Shown: piece after piece, positions 1 through 6,766 of the stretch
How the letters are laid out: the number at the start of each line of letters is the position of its first letter
How positions within the stretch are numbered: position 1 is the stretch's first letter
Source: Flavobacterium psychrophilum
GTDB lineage: Bacteria; Bacteroidota; Bacteroidia; Flavobacteriales; Flavobacteriaceae
Length of the DNA stretch: 17,801 nt
Direction: 5' to 3'
Assembly (NCBI GenBank): GCA_945874225.1
Contig: CAMCFT010000044.1
Span: 1-17,801 of the forward strand
The notes under the pieces: generated by a model
Databases searched by the model: none
The model's input: the letters and a program-made list of their open reading frames with translations, nothing else
Told to the model about the DNA's origin: nothing
Made by a program: the position numbers and the translations under genes

Positions 1-140
1 CGTCGTTCCGAGAGGAGCTTGCTCCGAAGCGGAATGCGTACAAGCCGGTGATGGGGAACGTCCCTGAAAAGGGGCGTTCCGCTCACCAAGGCGTAGCCGG
101 AGCCCGATGGGAGTGCAGCCCGGAGGGATGGACTCCCATC
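1..140. repeat. GC-rich block of three consecutive hairpins
   Basis: This block is about 64% G+C by direct count in an otherwise AT-rich window. It can fold into three hairpins. At 4-36, CGTTCCG pairs with CGGAATG around an inner GGAGC-TT-GCTCC. At 47-87, GGTGA pairs with TCACC outside a 10-bp stem (55-64 with 71-80, one G.U pair). At 106-140, GATGGGAGT pairs perfectly with ACTCCCATC. The block starts at or beyond the window edge, so its true left end is unknown. Imperfect, folded, GC-rich elements beside a tyrosine recombinase recall integron attC sites, but I see no classical RYYYAAC/GTTRRRY core. It could also be a dispersed structured repeat or a structured RNA. A short plus-strand reading frame across it is not convincing as a gene. 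Confidence 0.6.
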
Positions 141-146
141 TTGTAT

Positions 147-212
147 ATATGTGTGACAAAATCACACAAAGCCATCCATTTTAAGATAGATATGTGTGAC
201 AAACGTCACATA
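147..212. repeat. Twin palindromes sharing a 14-bp direct repeat
   Basis: ATATGTGTGACAAA occurs at 147-160 and again at 190-203. Each copy begins a palindrome: TGTGTGA-CAAAA-TCACACA at 150-168, and TGTGTGAC-AAAC-GTCACATA at 193-212 with one G.T pair. The pair lies just past the stop codon of the adjacent recombinase gene. Two inverted arms around a short spacer is the layout of a tyrosine-recombinase core site. The second copy also reads TGTGA-N6-TCACA, which is the layout of a Crp/Fnr operator; the first has N5. Which role applies cannot be decided from sequence alone. Confidence 0.6.
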
Positions 213-242
213 TTATTTCCTTTCAAATATATTAAATTTTTC

Positions 243-1286
243 TTACAAATCATCAAAAGGACTTTTTATTTGTTGAATACTTTTTGTACTAACGTGGGTG
301 TATATTTCAGTAGTTTTGCTACTATTATGACCTAACAATTCTTGAATATAACGCAAATCAGTGCCGCTTTCTAGCAAATGTGTGGCATAACTGTGCCGCA
401 ACCAATGTAGGGTAACTGGTTTTGTGCATCCAACTTTTTGAAGAGCTTGTTTTAACACGCTTTGTAAACTATATTCAGAATATTGTTCTCCTTTATTTTG
501 TCCTTCAAAAAGCCAAGTTTTGGGTTTAAACCCTATATAATATTCTCGAAGCATATCTAATATTTTTGGCGACAAAGGAACAATTCTATCTTTTTTACCT
601 TTGCTTTGGCGGATGATTACTATTCCTCTTTGGGAATCAATATCAGCAGGTTTTAGATTTAGAAGTTCGCTTCTACGCAAACCACAACTATAAATCAGCG
701 AAAGCATCATTTTGTGTTTGCTGTTGCTATGTGCATTCAAAATCAATTTTATTTCTTCTTTGCTTAATACATTAGGTAAAACCTTGGCACGTTTAGGTCG
801 GTGTATTTTATCGACCATCATCTTGGTGTCTCGAATGATTTGAAAGAATAATTTGATGGCATTAACGATTTGGTTTTGATACGAAGCCGAAAGATTATTT
901 TTTAAAATAAATTCATTATTGTAGATAATCACGTCTTCATTGGTAATTTCGGCAATGGATTTATCACGATAGAAAACTAGGAATGATTTCAAAGCTTCGC
1001 TATATGTTTTTAGAGTACTATCACTATACCGTTTTGATCTAAGCCATTGCTTGAATTTCTCGATTTGTTCCATTCCTTCAACCGAAGGCAACGATTGGGA
1101 GTGAGGCGATAAGTTGAATTTTACTCTGTTTTCCTCAGTGTCCGGAAGATGCCAAGCTATTAAGGATTGACTCCATCTTGCTCCTTCAATCTTTTTTATC
1201 CGAGCAATCCATTCAGCATTTTTTTCGAAATAGACCGCAATTCTTTTGCTGCCTTTATGCGTAATGATTTTAGCGCTCCAGTTCAT
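243..1286 (-). CDS. Tyrosine recombinase / integrase
   Basis: A complete 347-residue site-specific recombinase. Residues 1-60 form an extra N-terminal segment (motifs ARWSQ and AWHLP). A SAM-like core-binding domain spans about 72-160 and the catalytic domain about 168-335. The full catalytic set is visible: R204 in GLRRSEL, K229 in QSKGKKDR, H294 and R297 in LHWLRHSYATHLL, H320 in LLGH, and nucleophile Y329 in TEIYTHV. The protein ends in KSPFDDL after YTHV, like the RSPLDAL tail of IntI1, which plain XerC/XerD proteins lack. It does not show the long insertion before the LRH box that marks true IntI. The gene's 3' end faces the palindromes and GC-rich hairpins at 1-212, suggesting that it acts on sites there. 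It appears intact, with start ATG at 1286. Confidence 0.93.
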   Translation of the reverse strand: MNWSAKIITHKGSKRIAVYFEKNAEWIARIKKIEGARWSQSLIAWHLPDTEENRVKFNLSPHSQSLPSVEGMEQIEKFKQWLRSKRYSDSTLKTYSEALKSFLVFYRDKSIAEITNEDVIIYNNEFILKNNLSASYQNQIVNAIKLFFQIIRDTKMMVDKIHRPKRAKVLPNVLSKEEIKLILNAHSNSKHKMMLSLIYSCGLRRSELLNLKPADIDSQRGIVIIRQSKGKKDRIVPLSPKILDMLREYYIGFKPKTWLFEGQNKGEQYSEYSLQSVLKQALQKVGCTKPVTLHWLRHSYATHLLESGTDLRYIQELLGHNSSKTTEIYTHVSTKSIQQIKSPFDDL

Positions 1287-1342
1287 AATTGGTATTTTAT
1301 TTTACTAAAGTAGCGAATTGTTTTTAAATCAATAACTATACG

Positions 1343-1370
1343 AACTTTGCAAAAACTTTGCGAACTTTGC
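1343..1370. repeat. Triple AACTTTGC direct repeat
   Basis: AACTTTGC occurs at 1343-1350, 1354-1361 and 1363-1370, in the space between the leftward recombinase gene and the rightward gene at 1386. Its TTTG cores resemble the 3' half of the flavobacterial -7 element, but no exact TAnnTTTG is present. It may be a dispersed repeat or a binding site; its role is unknown. Confidence 0.5.
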
Positions 1371-1385
1371 GGTAAATAATTGAAT

Positions 1386-1826
1386 ATGAAAATAAATCCA
1401 AAAAACGGAATCGACAAGCTCCTTTTCGGAATGAAACAAAATGATGTTACCGCTATTTACGGAGAGCCTAACCGAAATTACAAAGACGAAGATGACAACG
1501 TGATTTTTGCCTACAATGCTCTAAAGATGCGTTTGACGTTTTATCAGGAAGAAGATTTTAAACTGGGTTATATCGTAGCTTCGAGTCCAGACTTGGAGTT
1601 ATTCGGCAATAAAGTCATTGGAAAACAAATCAGTGAAGTCAAAAAGGAATTGGCTTCCAAAGGAATCACCAAGTTCACTCAGGAAGATTTCGACACTTTC
1701 GAAAACTATTTCAACGAGGACAATTGGTTTATCCTGCAAACAGAATTTGATGAAGTGGTAAAATTTGAAATTGGCGCTATCATTAATGCCAAGGATGAAT
1801 TTGATTGGAAATTTGGAAAGAAGTAA
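1386..1826 (+). CDS. Small conserved hypothetical protein
   Basis: I do not recognise a characterised family for this 146-residue acidic protein. It has no signal peptide or membrane segment, so it is probably cytosolic. Two stretches look like repeats of one fold: residues 5-65 (NGIDKLLFGMKQNDVTAIYG followed by EP) and 68-135 (ELFGNKVIGKQISEVKKELA). The pattern 'FGM...DV...YGEP' resembles the helix-turn-strand opening of SmpA/BLIP-like folds found in many Bacteroidetes proteins of unknown role; this is a weak inference. The ATG at 1386 is preferred over an in-frame TTG six bases upstream. The last ten codons and the 3' flank are partly repeated downstream (1922-2014). Its position beside the recombinase might indicate a mobile accessory gene, but base composition is ordinary. 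Confidence 0.75.
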   Translation: MKINPKNGIDKLLFGMKQNDVTAIYGEPNRNYKDEDDNVIFAYNALKMRLTFYQEEDFKLGYIVASSPDLELFGNKVIGKQISEVKKELASKGITKFTQEDFDTFENYFNEDNWFILQTEFDEVVKFEIGAIINAKDEFDWKFGKK

Positions 1827-2014
1827 GTTCGTTTTGTTTTTGAATGGGACGCGGATGAAACGGATTTGCTATGCAAAACACGGATAATAACAGATTTTAT
1901 TTGTTTGTTTTTGATTGAAACGGATGAAATTTGATTGGAAATTAGGAAAGAGATAAGATCGTTTTGTGTTCAATGGGACGCGGATGAAACGGATTTGCTA
2001 TGCAAAACACGGAT
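1793..2014. repeat. Tandem duplication of a gene 3' end and its flank
   Basis: A unit of about 129 bp starting at 1793 recurs from 1922. The first copy holds the last ten codons and stop of the preceding gene; the second begins with a diverged copy of that coding end (GATGAAATTTGATTGGAAAT at 1923-1942). Both then carry an identical 43-bp stretch (1843-1885 and 1972-2014) that begins AATGGGACGCGGATGAAACG. The perfect match beside a diverged coding remnant suggests a duplication with later drift, or conversion of the 43-bp part. No gene is seen from 1827 to 2293 apart from this repeat, a hairpin and a palindromic element. Confidence 0.85.
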
Positions 2015-2102
2015 TTTATTTATTGGTCATCATTGGTATATATTCTTTAATAGAAGCTAAAACTTAAATGAACTTATATCCCTTATATGGTTCATAAAAA
2101 GA

Positions 2103-2135
2103 AAACCCGAAAGATTTTGAAGTCTGTTCGGGTTT
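2103..2135 (-). terminator. Hairpin terminator for the leftward isomerase gene
   Basis: AAACCCGAA (2103-2111) pairs perfectly with TTCGGGTTT (2127-2135), and the inner AGA/TCT can extend the stem. Read on the minus strand, the stem is followed by TTTTCTTTTTATG, a good intrinsic-terminator tail for transcripts coming from the gene that ends at 2294. Confidence 0.65.
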
Positions 2136-2181
2136 GTTTAAACCATTTAGTATTTGTAAATCGGGAATGAAATTTGACTTT

Positions 2182-2283
2182 ATTTGTCATTTCGACGCAG
2201 GAGAAATCACATCAGTTGCTCTCGTTATGAGATTTGTTTCACCTGTTCACTTCGTTCGAGTCTCCTTCGTCGAAATGACAAAT
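2182..2283. repeat. Dispersed palindromic element, copy 1
   Basis: ATTTGTCATTTCGACG (2182-2197) pairs perfectly with 2268-2283, and the arms continue through CAGGAGA/TCTCCTT with one mismatch, giving about 23-bp arms around a 56-bp centre. Related copies are at 8070-8133 and 13831-13907, with a looser relative at 17537-17594. All lie between genes, and none codes for a protein. The short reading frames across it are chance. Confidence 0.85.
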
Positions 2284-2293
2284 TCGTATTTTC

Positions 2294-3523
2294 TTATTTT
2301 GGTTCCACTTTGTTTTCAATCATTTCAATCTCGAAAATAAGATTTGCATTAGGAGGAATAACTCCTCCAGCTCCTTTTTCGCCATAAGCAAGATTCGATG
2401 GAATAAAAATCACGGCTTTGTCTCCGTAAGAAATTAGATTTAATCCTTCAAGAAATCCAGGAATCATACCCTCTTTTTTTCCTGCTTCAAAAGGGAATGC
2501 TCTATATCCGTTTTGAGCTGCTCTGTTAGCATCGTGCTTTCCATACGCTTTACAAACGTCTTCGTAGCTGCTGTCAAAAAGACTTCCATCTTCAAAATAA
2601 CCGGCATAATTAAAATAGAAAGTGGTTCCGTCAACCGGTCTTACGCCAGTTCCTTTTTCAGTAATTTTATACGCTAAACCTGAAGGAGTTGTTGTTGCAC
2701 CCGCTTTTAAAGTGGCTAAATATGCTGCTTTAGCAGCGATAACGCTACCGTATTGTTCCAGATAAACCTTTTTGGCTTCTGCTTGAACTTCTGCTTGTTT
2801 TTTCTGGTTTTCGGCATCAATTACTGCTTGCTTTTTAGCATCTTCGGCTTTATTGGAATAATAATCCGAGAATACTTTTGGAGCATCAAATGCTTTTGCC
2901 AAAGTTCCTTTTCTGGTAATTGTAATCTTTAGTATTACGTCATCCTGAGCAATCAGGTTGACTATTTCCATTCCTTGTGTTACGTGGCCAAAAATGGTGT
3001 GTTTTCCGTTTAACCACGGCGTATCTTTGTGCGTAATGAAGAACTGACTTCCGTTAGTTGCAGGGCCAGAATTTGCCATAGCCAAAACGCCACCTTTTTC
3101 AAATTTCAAATCCGTGAATTCATCTTTGAAAGCATAACCACAACCGCCAGAACCATTTCCTGAGGGATCACCACCTTGAATCATAAAATCTTTGATTACT
3201 CTGTGAAATTTTAAACCATCATAAAAAGGTTTACCTTTTAGTTTTGCATCGGTTACAAAAGTGTTTTTTCCTTCGGCCAAAGCGATGAAGTTTGCCACGG
3301 TTACTGGTGTTTTTTGGTATTCTAATTGCACAACAATATTTCCTTTATTAGTAGAAATTGTGGCAAAAATCCCTTCGATAACTGCCGTAGTTTTGGGAGT
3401 TGTTTTAGTCGTTGTTTTAGTCGTTGTGGTTGGTTTTTTTGTTGTTGCAACCGGTTTTTTGGCAATTTGAGCCTGAATGTTTAACATTCCCAAAAACAAT
3501 AATAATAGGATTTTAGATTTCAT
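2294..3523 (-). CDS. Exported cyclophilin-FKBP fusion peptidyl-prolyl isomerase
   Basis: This 409-residue protein joins two prolyl isomerase types, which speed cis-trans isomerisation of X-Pro bonds during folding. Residues 1-19 are a signal peptide with no lipobox, so it is probably soluble in the periplasm. Residues 20-48 are a Lys/Thr/Pro-rich linker. The cyclophilin domain (about 53-205) shows [15 protein letters not shown] with R108, F113 and Q116, then NGSQFFIT and [11 protein letters not shown] (W170, H175). A charged helical linker (224-262) leads to an FKBP domain (about 280-405) with GSLFDSS and [15 protein letters not shown]. It is clearly paralogous to the gene at 3734-4846. It is separated from that gene by 210 bp, so it may have its own promoter, although none was identified. 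Confidence 0.93.
   Translation of the reverse strand: MKSKILLLLFLGMLNIQAQIAKKPVATTKKPTTTTKTTTKTTPKTTAVIEGIFATISTNKGNIVVQLEYQKTPVTVANFIALAEGKNTFVTDAKLKGKPFYDGLKFHRVIKDFMIQGGDPSGNGSGGCGYAFKDEFTDLKFEKGGVLAMANSGPATNGSQFFITHKDTPWLNGKHTIFGHVTQGMEIVNLIAQDDVILKITITRKGTLAKAFDAPKVFSDYYSNKAEDAKKQAVIDAENQKKQAEVQAEAKKVYLEQYGSVIAAKAAYLATLKAGATTTPSGLAYKITEKGTGVRPVDGTTFYFNYAGYFEDGSLFDSSYEDVCKAYGKHDANRAAQNGYRAFPFEAGKKEGMIPGFLEGLNLISYGDKAVIFIPSNLAYGEKGAGGVIPPNANLIFEIEMIENKVEPK
3397..3436. repeat. Short in-frame repeats encoding a Thr/Lys-rich linker
   Basis: Within the isomerase gene, GTTTTAGTCGTT-like units recur and encode the threonine- and lysine-rich linker between signal peptide and cyclophilin domain. 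Such repeats can vary in number by slippage. The paralogue at 3734 lacks this linker. Confidence 0.5.
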
Positions 3524-3638
3524 TTTTCAATAATTTTAAGGTCTGACTTTTTTTAATGTTTAATTTATTTTTATTACAATTGTCCGCTGTGCGGATGAAA
3601 TTTTTATTCTTTTTTAAAACTATTAAGAAATTAAGGTT

Positions 3639-3668
3639 CATTAAGAATTACAACATAATGTCTTAATG
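3639..3668. terminator. Possible AT-rich hairpin between the paralogous isomerases
   Basis: CATTAAGA (3639-3646) pairs with TCTTAATG (3661-3668) around a 14-base loop, in the gap downstream of the gene ending at 3734. The stem is weak and AT-rich, so its terminator role is uncertain. The rest of the 210-bp gap shows nothing else recognisable. Confidence 0.3.
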
Positions 3669-3733
3669 GTTTCAAGGGAAAACTGAATTTATATTTCCAA
3701 TTGGCACCAATGACTGACACATCATCATACTCT

Positions 3734-4846
3734 TTATTGTGGCATTTTTTCCAATAACTCAATTTCGAAAATAATATTGGCATTTGGCGGAATTACGTCA
3801 CCGGCTCCAGCTTCACCATACCCCAATTTTGAAGGGATAAAGATTACGGCTTTGTCACCAAAAGATAATTTTTCCAATCCTTCGATAAAACCAGGAATCA
3901 TTCCGTCTTTTCGTCCTACTTGAAATGGAAGGGGTTGGTATCCGTTTTGCGCGGCTCTGTTAGCGTCATATTTTCCAAAAGTTTTTGAAACATCTTCAAT
4001 ACTAGAATCAAATAAGCTTCCATTTTCCAGGAAACCGGCATAATGAATGTAGACATTAGTTCCATTTGCAGGTTTTTTGCCTCCTGCTTTCTTAGTGATG
4101 ACATATTGTAATCCAGTTGGAGTTTTTATTGATTTGGATTTTAAAGCGGTTAAATTGGCTGCTTTTTGGTCGAAAACGGCTTTGTATTTTGCATTTGCAG
4201 CAGCATCAATAGCCAATTTATTTTTTTGATTTTCAGCTTCTAAAGAAAAATAATCCCGAAATGTTTTTACAGCATCAAACTTTTTAGCGTCTTCACCATT
4301 TCTAATAATTGTCACTTTAACCATATAATCTCCTTGCTCAATTTGGTTTACCACATCCATTCCTTTGTCAACTACCTGACCAAAAATTGTGTGTTTTCCT
4401 TCGAGCCAAGGTGTTTCTAAATGTGTAATAAAAAATTGGCTGCTGTTAGTTGTCGGACCATTATTGGCCATTGCTAAAACACCGCCTTTGTCAAATTTCA
4501 AGTCTGAAATTTCATCCTTGAATTTATAGCCAGCATCTCCAGAACCCGTTCCTAAAGGATCGCCGCCTTGAATCATAAAGTCCTTAATGACTCTGTGAAA
4601 TTTCAATCCATCATAAAAGGGTTTCTTTTTAAGATTTTCATTTGTGATAAATTCATTTTTTCCTTCAGCCAAAGTCACAAAGTTTGCCACAGTAATTGGT
4701 GCTTTTTCATAATCCAATTGGACAATTATTGTTCCTTTATTGGTTTCAATTTGGGCATATAAACCATCGGGAAGATTATTCTTTTCCTCTTTACACGAAT
4801 ATAATGAGGCGATTAGTACGAATGCTAATAGTATACTTTTTTTCAT
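3734..4846 (-). CDS. Cyclophilin-FKBP fusion isomerase lipoprotein
   Basis: This 370-residue fusion of two peptidyl-prolyl isomerases starts with a lipoprotein signal (LIASLYSC, lipid-modified C18), so it is probably anchored in a membrane facing the periplasm. The cyclophilin domain (about 30-182) keeps [15 protein letters not shown] (R84), SSQFFITH and TPWLEGKHTIFG. A charged linker (195-235) precedes the FKBP domain (about 243-367) with GSLFDSS and YGEAGAGDVIPPNA. It is very similar to the protein encoded at 2294-3523, the main differences being lipid anchor versus Thr-rich linker. The gene begins only 8 bp after the stop of gldI, so the two are almost certainly cotranscribed, hinting at a shared role in folding exported or gliding-machinery proteins. 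Confidence 0.93.
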   Translation of the reverse strand: MKKSILLAFVLIASLYSCKEEKNNLPDGLYAQIETNKGTIIVQLDYEKAPITVANFVTLAEGKNEFITNENLKKKPFYDGLKFHRVIKDFMIQGGDPLGTGSGDAGYKFKDEISDLKFDKGGVLAMANNGPTTNSSQFFITHLETPWLEGKHTIFGQVVDKGMDVVNQIEQGDYMVKVTIIRNGEDAKKFDAVKTFRDYFSLEAENQKNKLAIDAAANAKYKAVFDQKAANLTALKSKSIKTPTGLQYVITKKAGGKKPANGTNVYIHYAGFLENGSLFDSSIEDVSKTFGKYDANRAAQNGYQPLPFQVGRKDGMIPGFIEGLEKLSFGDKAVIFIPSKLGYGEAGAGDVIPPNANIIFEIELLEKMPQ

Positions 4847-4854
4847 TTCTAATT

Positions 4855-5523
4855 TTAATTTGTTAAAGTGTCTTTGGATTTATTTACGGGTTTGGTTTGC
4901 TTTGTGGGTTCAATATTGCTCGTGCCCTGTTTTTCAGGAGTTGTTCCTTTTAGTTGAACTTCTTTTTTAAATGCTGTTTCTGATAAGAAATTATGGAGTG
5001 TCACGGTACAAAGCAACGGCTGGTTTGTGCCAATCTTTTTGTCGTCACCGTGATAACCAAAAGCAATATGCGAAGGAAAAAGAAAAATTACTTTCTCGTT
5101 TTTATGCATCAATTTGATGCCTTCTCTCAATCCCGTCATTATATTTTGTTTGTCAACAGCATAAGTTTGAGGTCTTAATTCGAGTTCAGAATAAATAACA
5201 TTTCCCTTTAAATCTTTTACCTCATAATCAAAAAAGGCAACATCTCCTTTTTTTGGAGTTAAGGTATCCAAAGTGTTTTGAATTACATAAGTGTACCAAT
5301 ATCCTTTTGTTGAGGCGAAATATTTTACTTTAGGATTACTTTTAATTAAGGAATCGATTTGACCTTCTTCGCCAGCATTTAACTTCTTGTTTCTTTCAAT
5401 CGACTTTTTCATAAAAGTTCCCGATTTTTGAGAAATGGGTCTTCTGGCTTCCTGATGTTGTTTGCAACCGGACACCAAAATAGTAACCAAGAATACAAAT
5501 AGAATAAGTTTGCTATATTTCAT
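4855..5523 (-). CDS. gldI: GldI, gliding-motility FKBP-type isomerase lipoprotein
   Basis: A 222-residue lipoprotein: signal peptide with lipobox ILVSGC (C20), a charged region, then an FKBP-type domain at about 85-182 (KKGDVAFFDYEV, TGLREGIKLMHKNEKVIFLF, PSHIAFGYHGDDKKIG). GldI is known in Flavobacterium johnsoniae to be needed for gliding, probably by helping other gliding or type IX secretion proteins fold in the periplasm. After the FKBP domain comes a low-complexity tail of about 40 residues rich in Lys, Thr and Pro, which may be an extension peculiar to this lineage. It sits between a DHH phosphoesterase gene (6 bp upstream) and an isomerase fusion gene (8 bp downstream), forming a tight operon. 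Confidence 0.88.
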   Translation of the reverse strand: MKYSKLILFVFLVTILVSGCKQHQEARRPISQKSGTFMKKSIERNKKLNAGEEGQIDSLIKSNPKVKYFASTKGYWYTYVIQNTLDTLTPKKGDVAFFDYEVKDLKGNVIYSELELRPQTYAVDKQNIMTGLREGIKLMHKNEKVIFLFPSHIAFGYHGDDKKIGTNQPLLCTVTLHNFLSETAFKKEVQLKGTTPEKQGTSNIEPTKQTKPVNKSKDTLTN

Positions 5524-5529
5524 AGGGCT

Positions 5530-6534
5530 TTATATTTTTAATTTGGACACCAAATCTTCAAATTTATTTACAGTTTCTTCCATTGTCAATTCCGATTTTC
5601 CTCCGGCAGCATTGCGATGACCACCGCCATTAAAATGATCACGTGCAAATTGATTGACGTCGAAATCACCTTGCGAACGAAACGAAATCTTAATGATTTT
5701 CTCTTCTGCATTTTCTATAAAAATGGCCGTAAAAACAATTCCTTTTATGCTTAAACCATAATTTACGATGCCTTCGGTATCACCTTTTATATGGTCAAAA
5801 GCGTCTAATTCTTCTTGTGTAAGCGTGATGTAAGCCGTTTTATGGTCGGTCAAAACTTTCATATTCTGAAGCGCTCTTCCCAGTAATTGCAATCGTCCAT
5901 AAGAACTGTTGTCAAAAAGCAGCGTTGGAATCTCTGTATTTTCAACACCCAAATCTATCAAATCAGCAATGATTCTATGAGTTGTCCCCGTTGTTTTTGG
6001 GAATCGAAACGAACCTGAATCAGTCAAAATTCCGGTATAAATGCAAGTGCCAATGGTCTTGTCAATGTCTGATTTTTTTCCAAGAAATGAAATGAAATTA
6101 TACAACATTTCGCAAGTGGAACCAAAAGCAACATCCGAATAAGTATAGGTAGCATAATCATCCGGCGATTGATGATGATCAATCATTATGAATGGAGCTT
6201 TGAGTTTGTTGAGCACATTTTCCATTTCACCTACACGGTGCAGAGCATTAAAGTCAAGCGTGAAAACTAGTTCAGCTTCTTCCAGGATTTTGGTGCAGTT
6301 TTTTTTGTCTTTTTCGAATATTTTAACGGTTTCTGAACCCGGAATCCAAGCCAGAAAATCAGGAAATTCATTCGGAGAAACGACTATTGCTTGATGTCCG
6401 TTTTTTATCAAAAAGTGATACAATCCAAGGGTTGAACCCATAGCGTCACCATCTGGGCTTCGATGCGGAATTATGGCAATTTTTTTTGGAGTTGATAACA
6501 ACAACTGTATCGCTTGAATGTCTTGTTCTTTCAT
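5530..6534 (-). CDS. DHH/DHHA1 phosphoesterase (NrnA-like)
   Basis: A 334-residue cytosolic protein of the DHH-DHHA1 family. Such enzymes degrade short RNA oligonucleotides and dephosphorylate pAp (NrnA), or hydrolyse cyclic dinucleotides. The DHH domain shows IIPHRSPDGDAMGS (H24, D28, D30), FTLDFN (D94), MIDHHQSPDD (D119, H120, H121) and TDSGSFRF (D172), the Mn-binding set. The DHHA1 domain ends with FNGGGHRNAAGG (303-312), the substrate-binding glycine loop. There are no PAS or GGDEF domains, so it is an NrnA-type rather than a GdpP-type protein. It is the first gene of the operon with gldI and the isomerase lipoprotein, and has a good promoter at 6574-6601. Its exact substrate cannot be told from sequence. 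Confidence 0.9.
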   Translation of the reverse strand: MKEQDIQAIQLLLSTPKKIAIIPHRSPDGDAMGSTLGLYHFLIKNGHQAIVVSPNEFPDFLAWIPGSETVKIFEKDKKNCTKILEEAELVFTLDFNALHRVGEMENVLNKLKAPFIMIDHHQSPDDYATYTYSDVAFGSTCEMLYNFISFLGKKSDIDKTIGTCIYTGILTDSGSFRFPKTTGTTHRIIADLIDLGVENTEIPTLLFDNSSYGRLQLLGRALQNMKVLTDHKTAYITLTQEELDAFDHIKGDTEGIVNYGLSIKGIVFTAIFIENAEEKIIKISFRSQGDFDVNQFARDHFNGGGHRNAAGGKSELTMEETVNKFEDLVSKLKI

Positions 6535-6573
6535 AGTTTGCGAATTTACATTTTTTTAATGTAATCTTTATAT

Positions 6574-6601
6574 CAAATCTATTTTTAACAAACTTTTACA
6601 A
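6574..6601 (-). promoter_or_regulatory. Flavobacterial-type promoter of the DHH-gldI operon
   Basis: On the minus strand, TTG (6599-6601), a 17-base spacer and TAGATTTG (6574-6581) match the Bacteroidetes consensus TTG-N17-23-TAnnTTTG exactly. The -7 element lies 39 bp upstream of the ATG at 6534. Confidence 0.65.
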
Positions 6602-6634
6602 TGAAGTGAATTAACCTTTTTTGATTGAAGCGAA

Positions 6635-6659
6635 AAATCGGGACTTTTGTTCCGGATTT
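6635..6659 (-). terminator. Probable terminator of the ClC transporter gene
   Basis: An imperfect stem pairs AAATCGGGAC (6635-6644) with GTTCCGGATTT (6649-6659) around a TTTT loop. On the minus strand it is followed by TTTTTCGC, fitting a terminator for the gene ending at 6767. The pairing has a mismatch and a bulge. Confidence 0.4.
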
Positions 6660-6766
6660 AAGCTTTTATGAACTGCATAGCAGAGCTACGGAGTAAGAAA
6701 AAGATAAAATATGGGGCAAAAGAACCATTTTGCAGCCAATTGAAAAAAGTTTAAATCACTTCAATA

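Noticed and set aside
1..140. Classical integron attC site
   Set aside because: No RYYYAAC...GTTRRRY core pair flanks the hairpins. Only the general idea of a foldable site is retained.
48..335. Plus-strand reading frame of 95 codons across the GC-rich hairpins
   Set aside because: It runs through palindromes and into the 3' end of the recombinase on the opposite strand, and its composition changes abruptly at 140. It is best explained as translation of a repeat.
243..1286. Chromosome-dimer resolution recombinase XerC or XerD
   Set aside because: The extra N-terminal segment, IntI-like tail and adjacent repeats differ from XerC and XerD, so an accessory role fits better.
2182..2283. CRISPR repeat
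   Set aside because: The copies are single, widely separated palindromes with no regular spacers and no cas genes.
2134..2387. Two overlapping plus-strand frames
   Set aside because: Both are made largely of the palindromic element and the antisense of the isomerase gene; they are not credible proteins.
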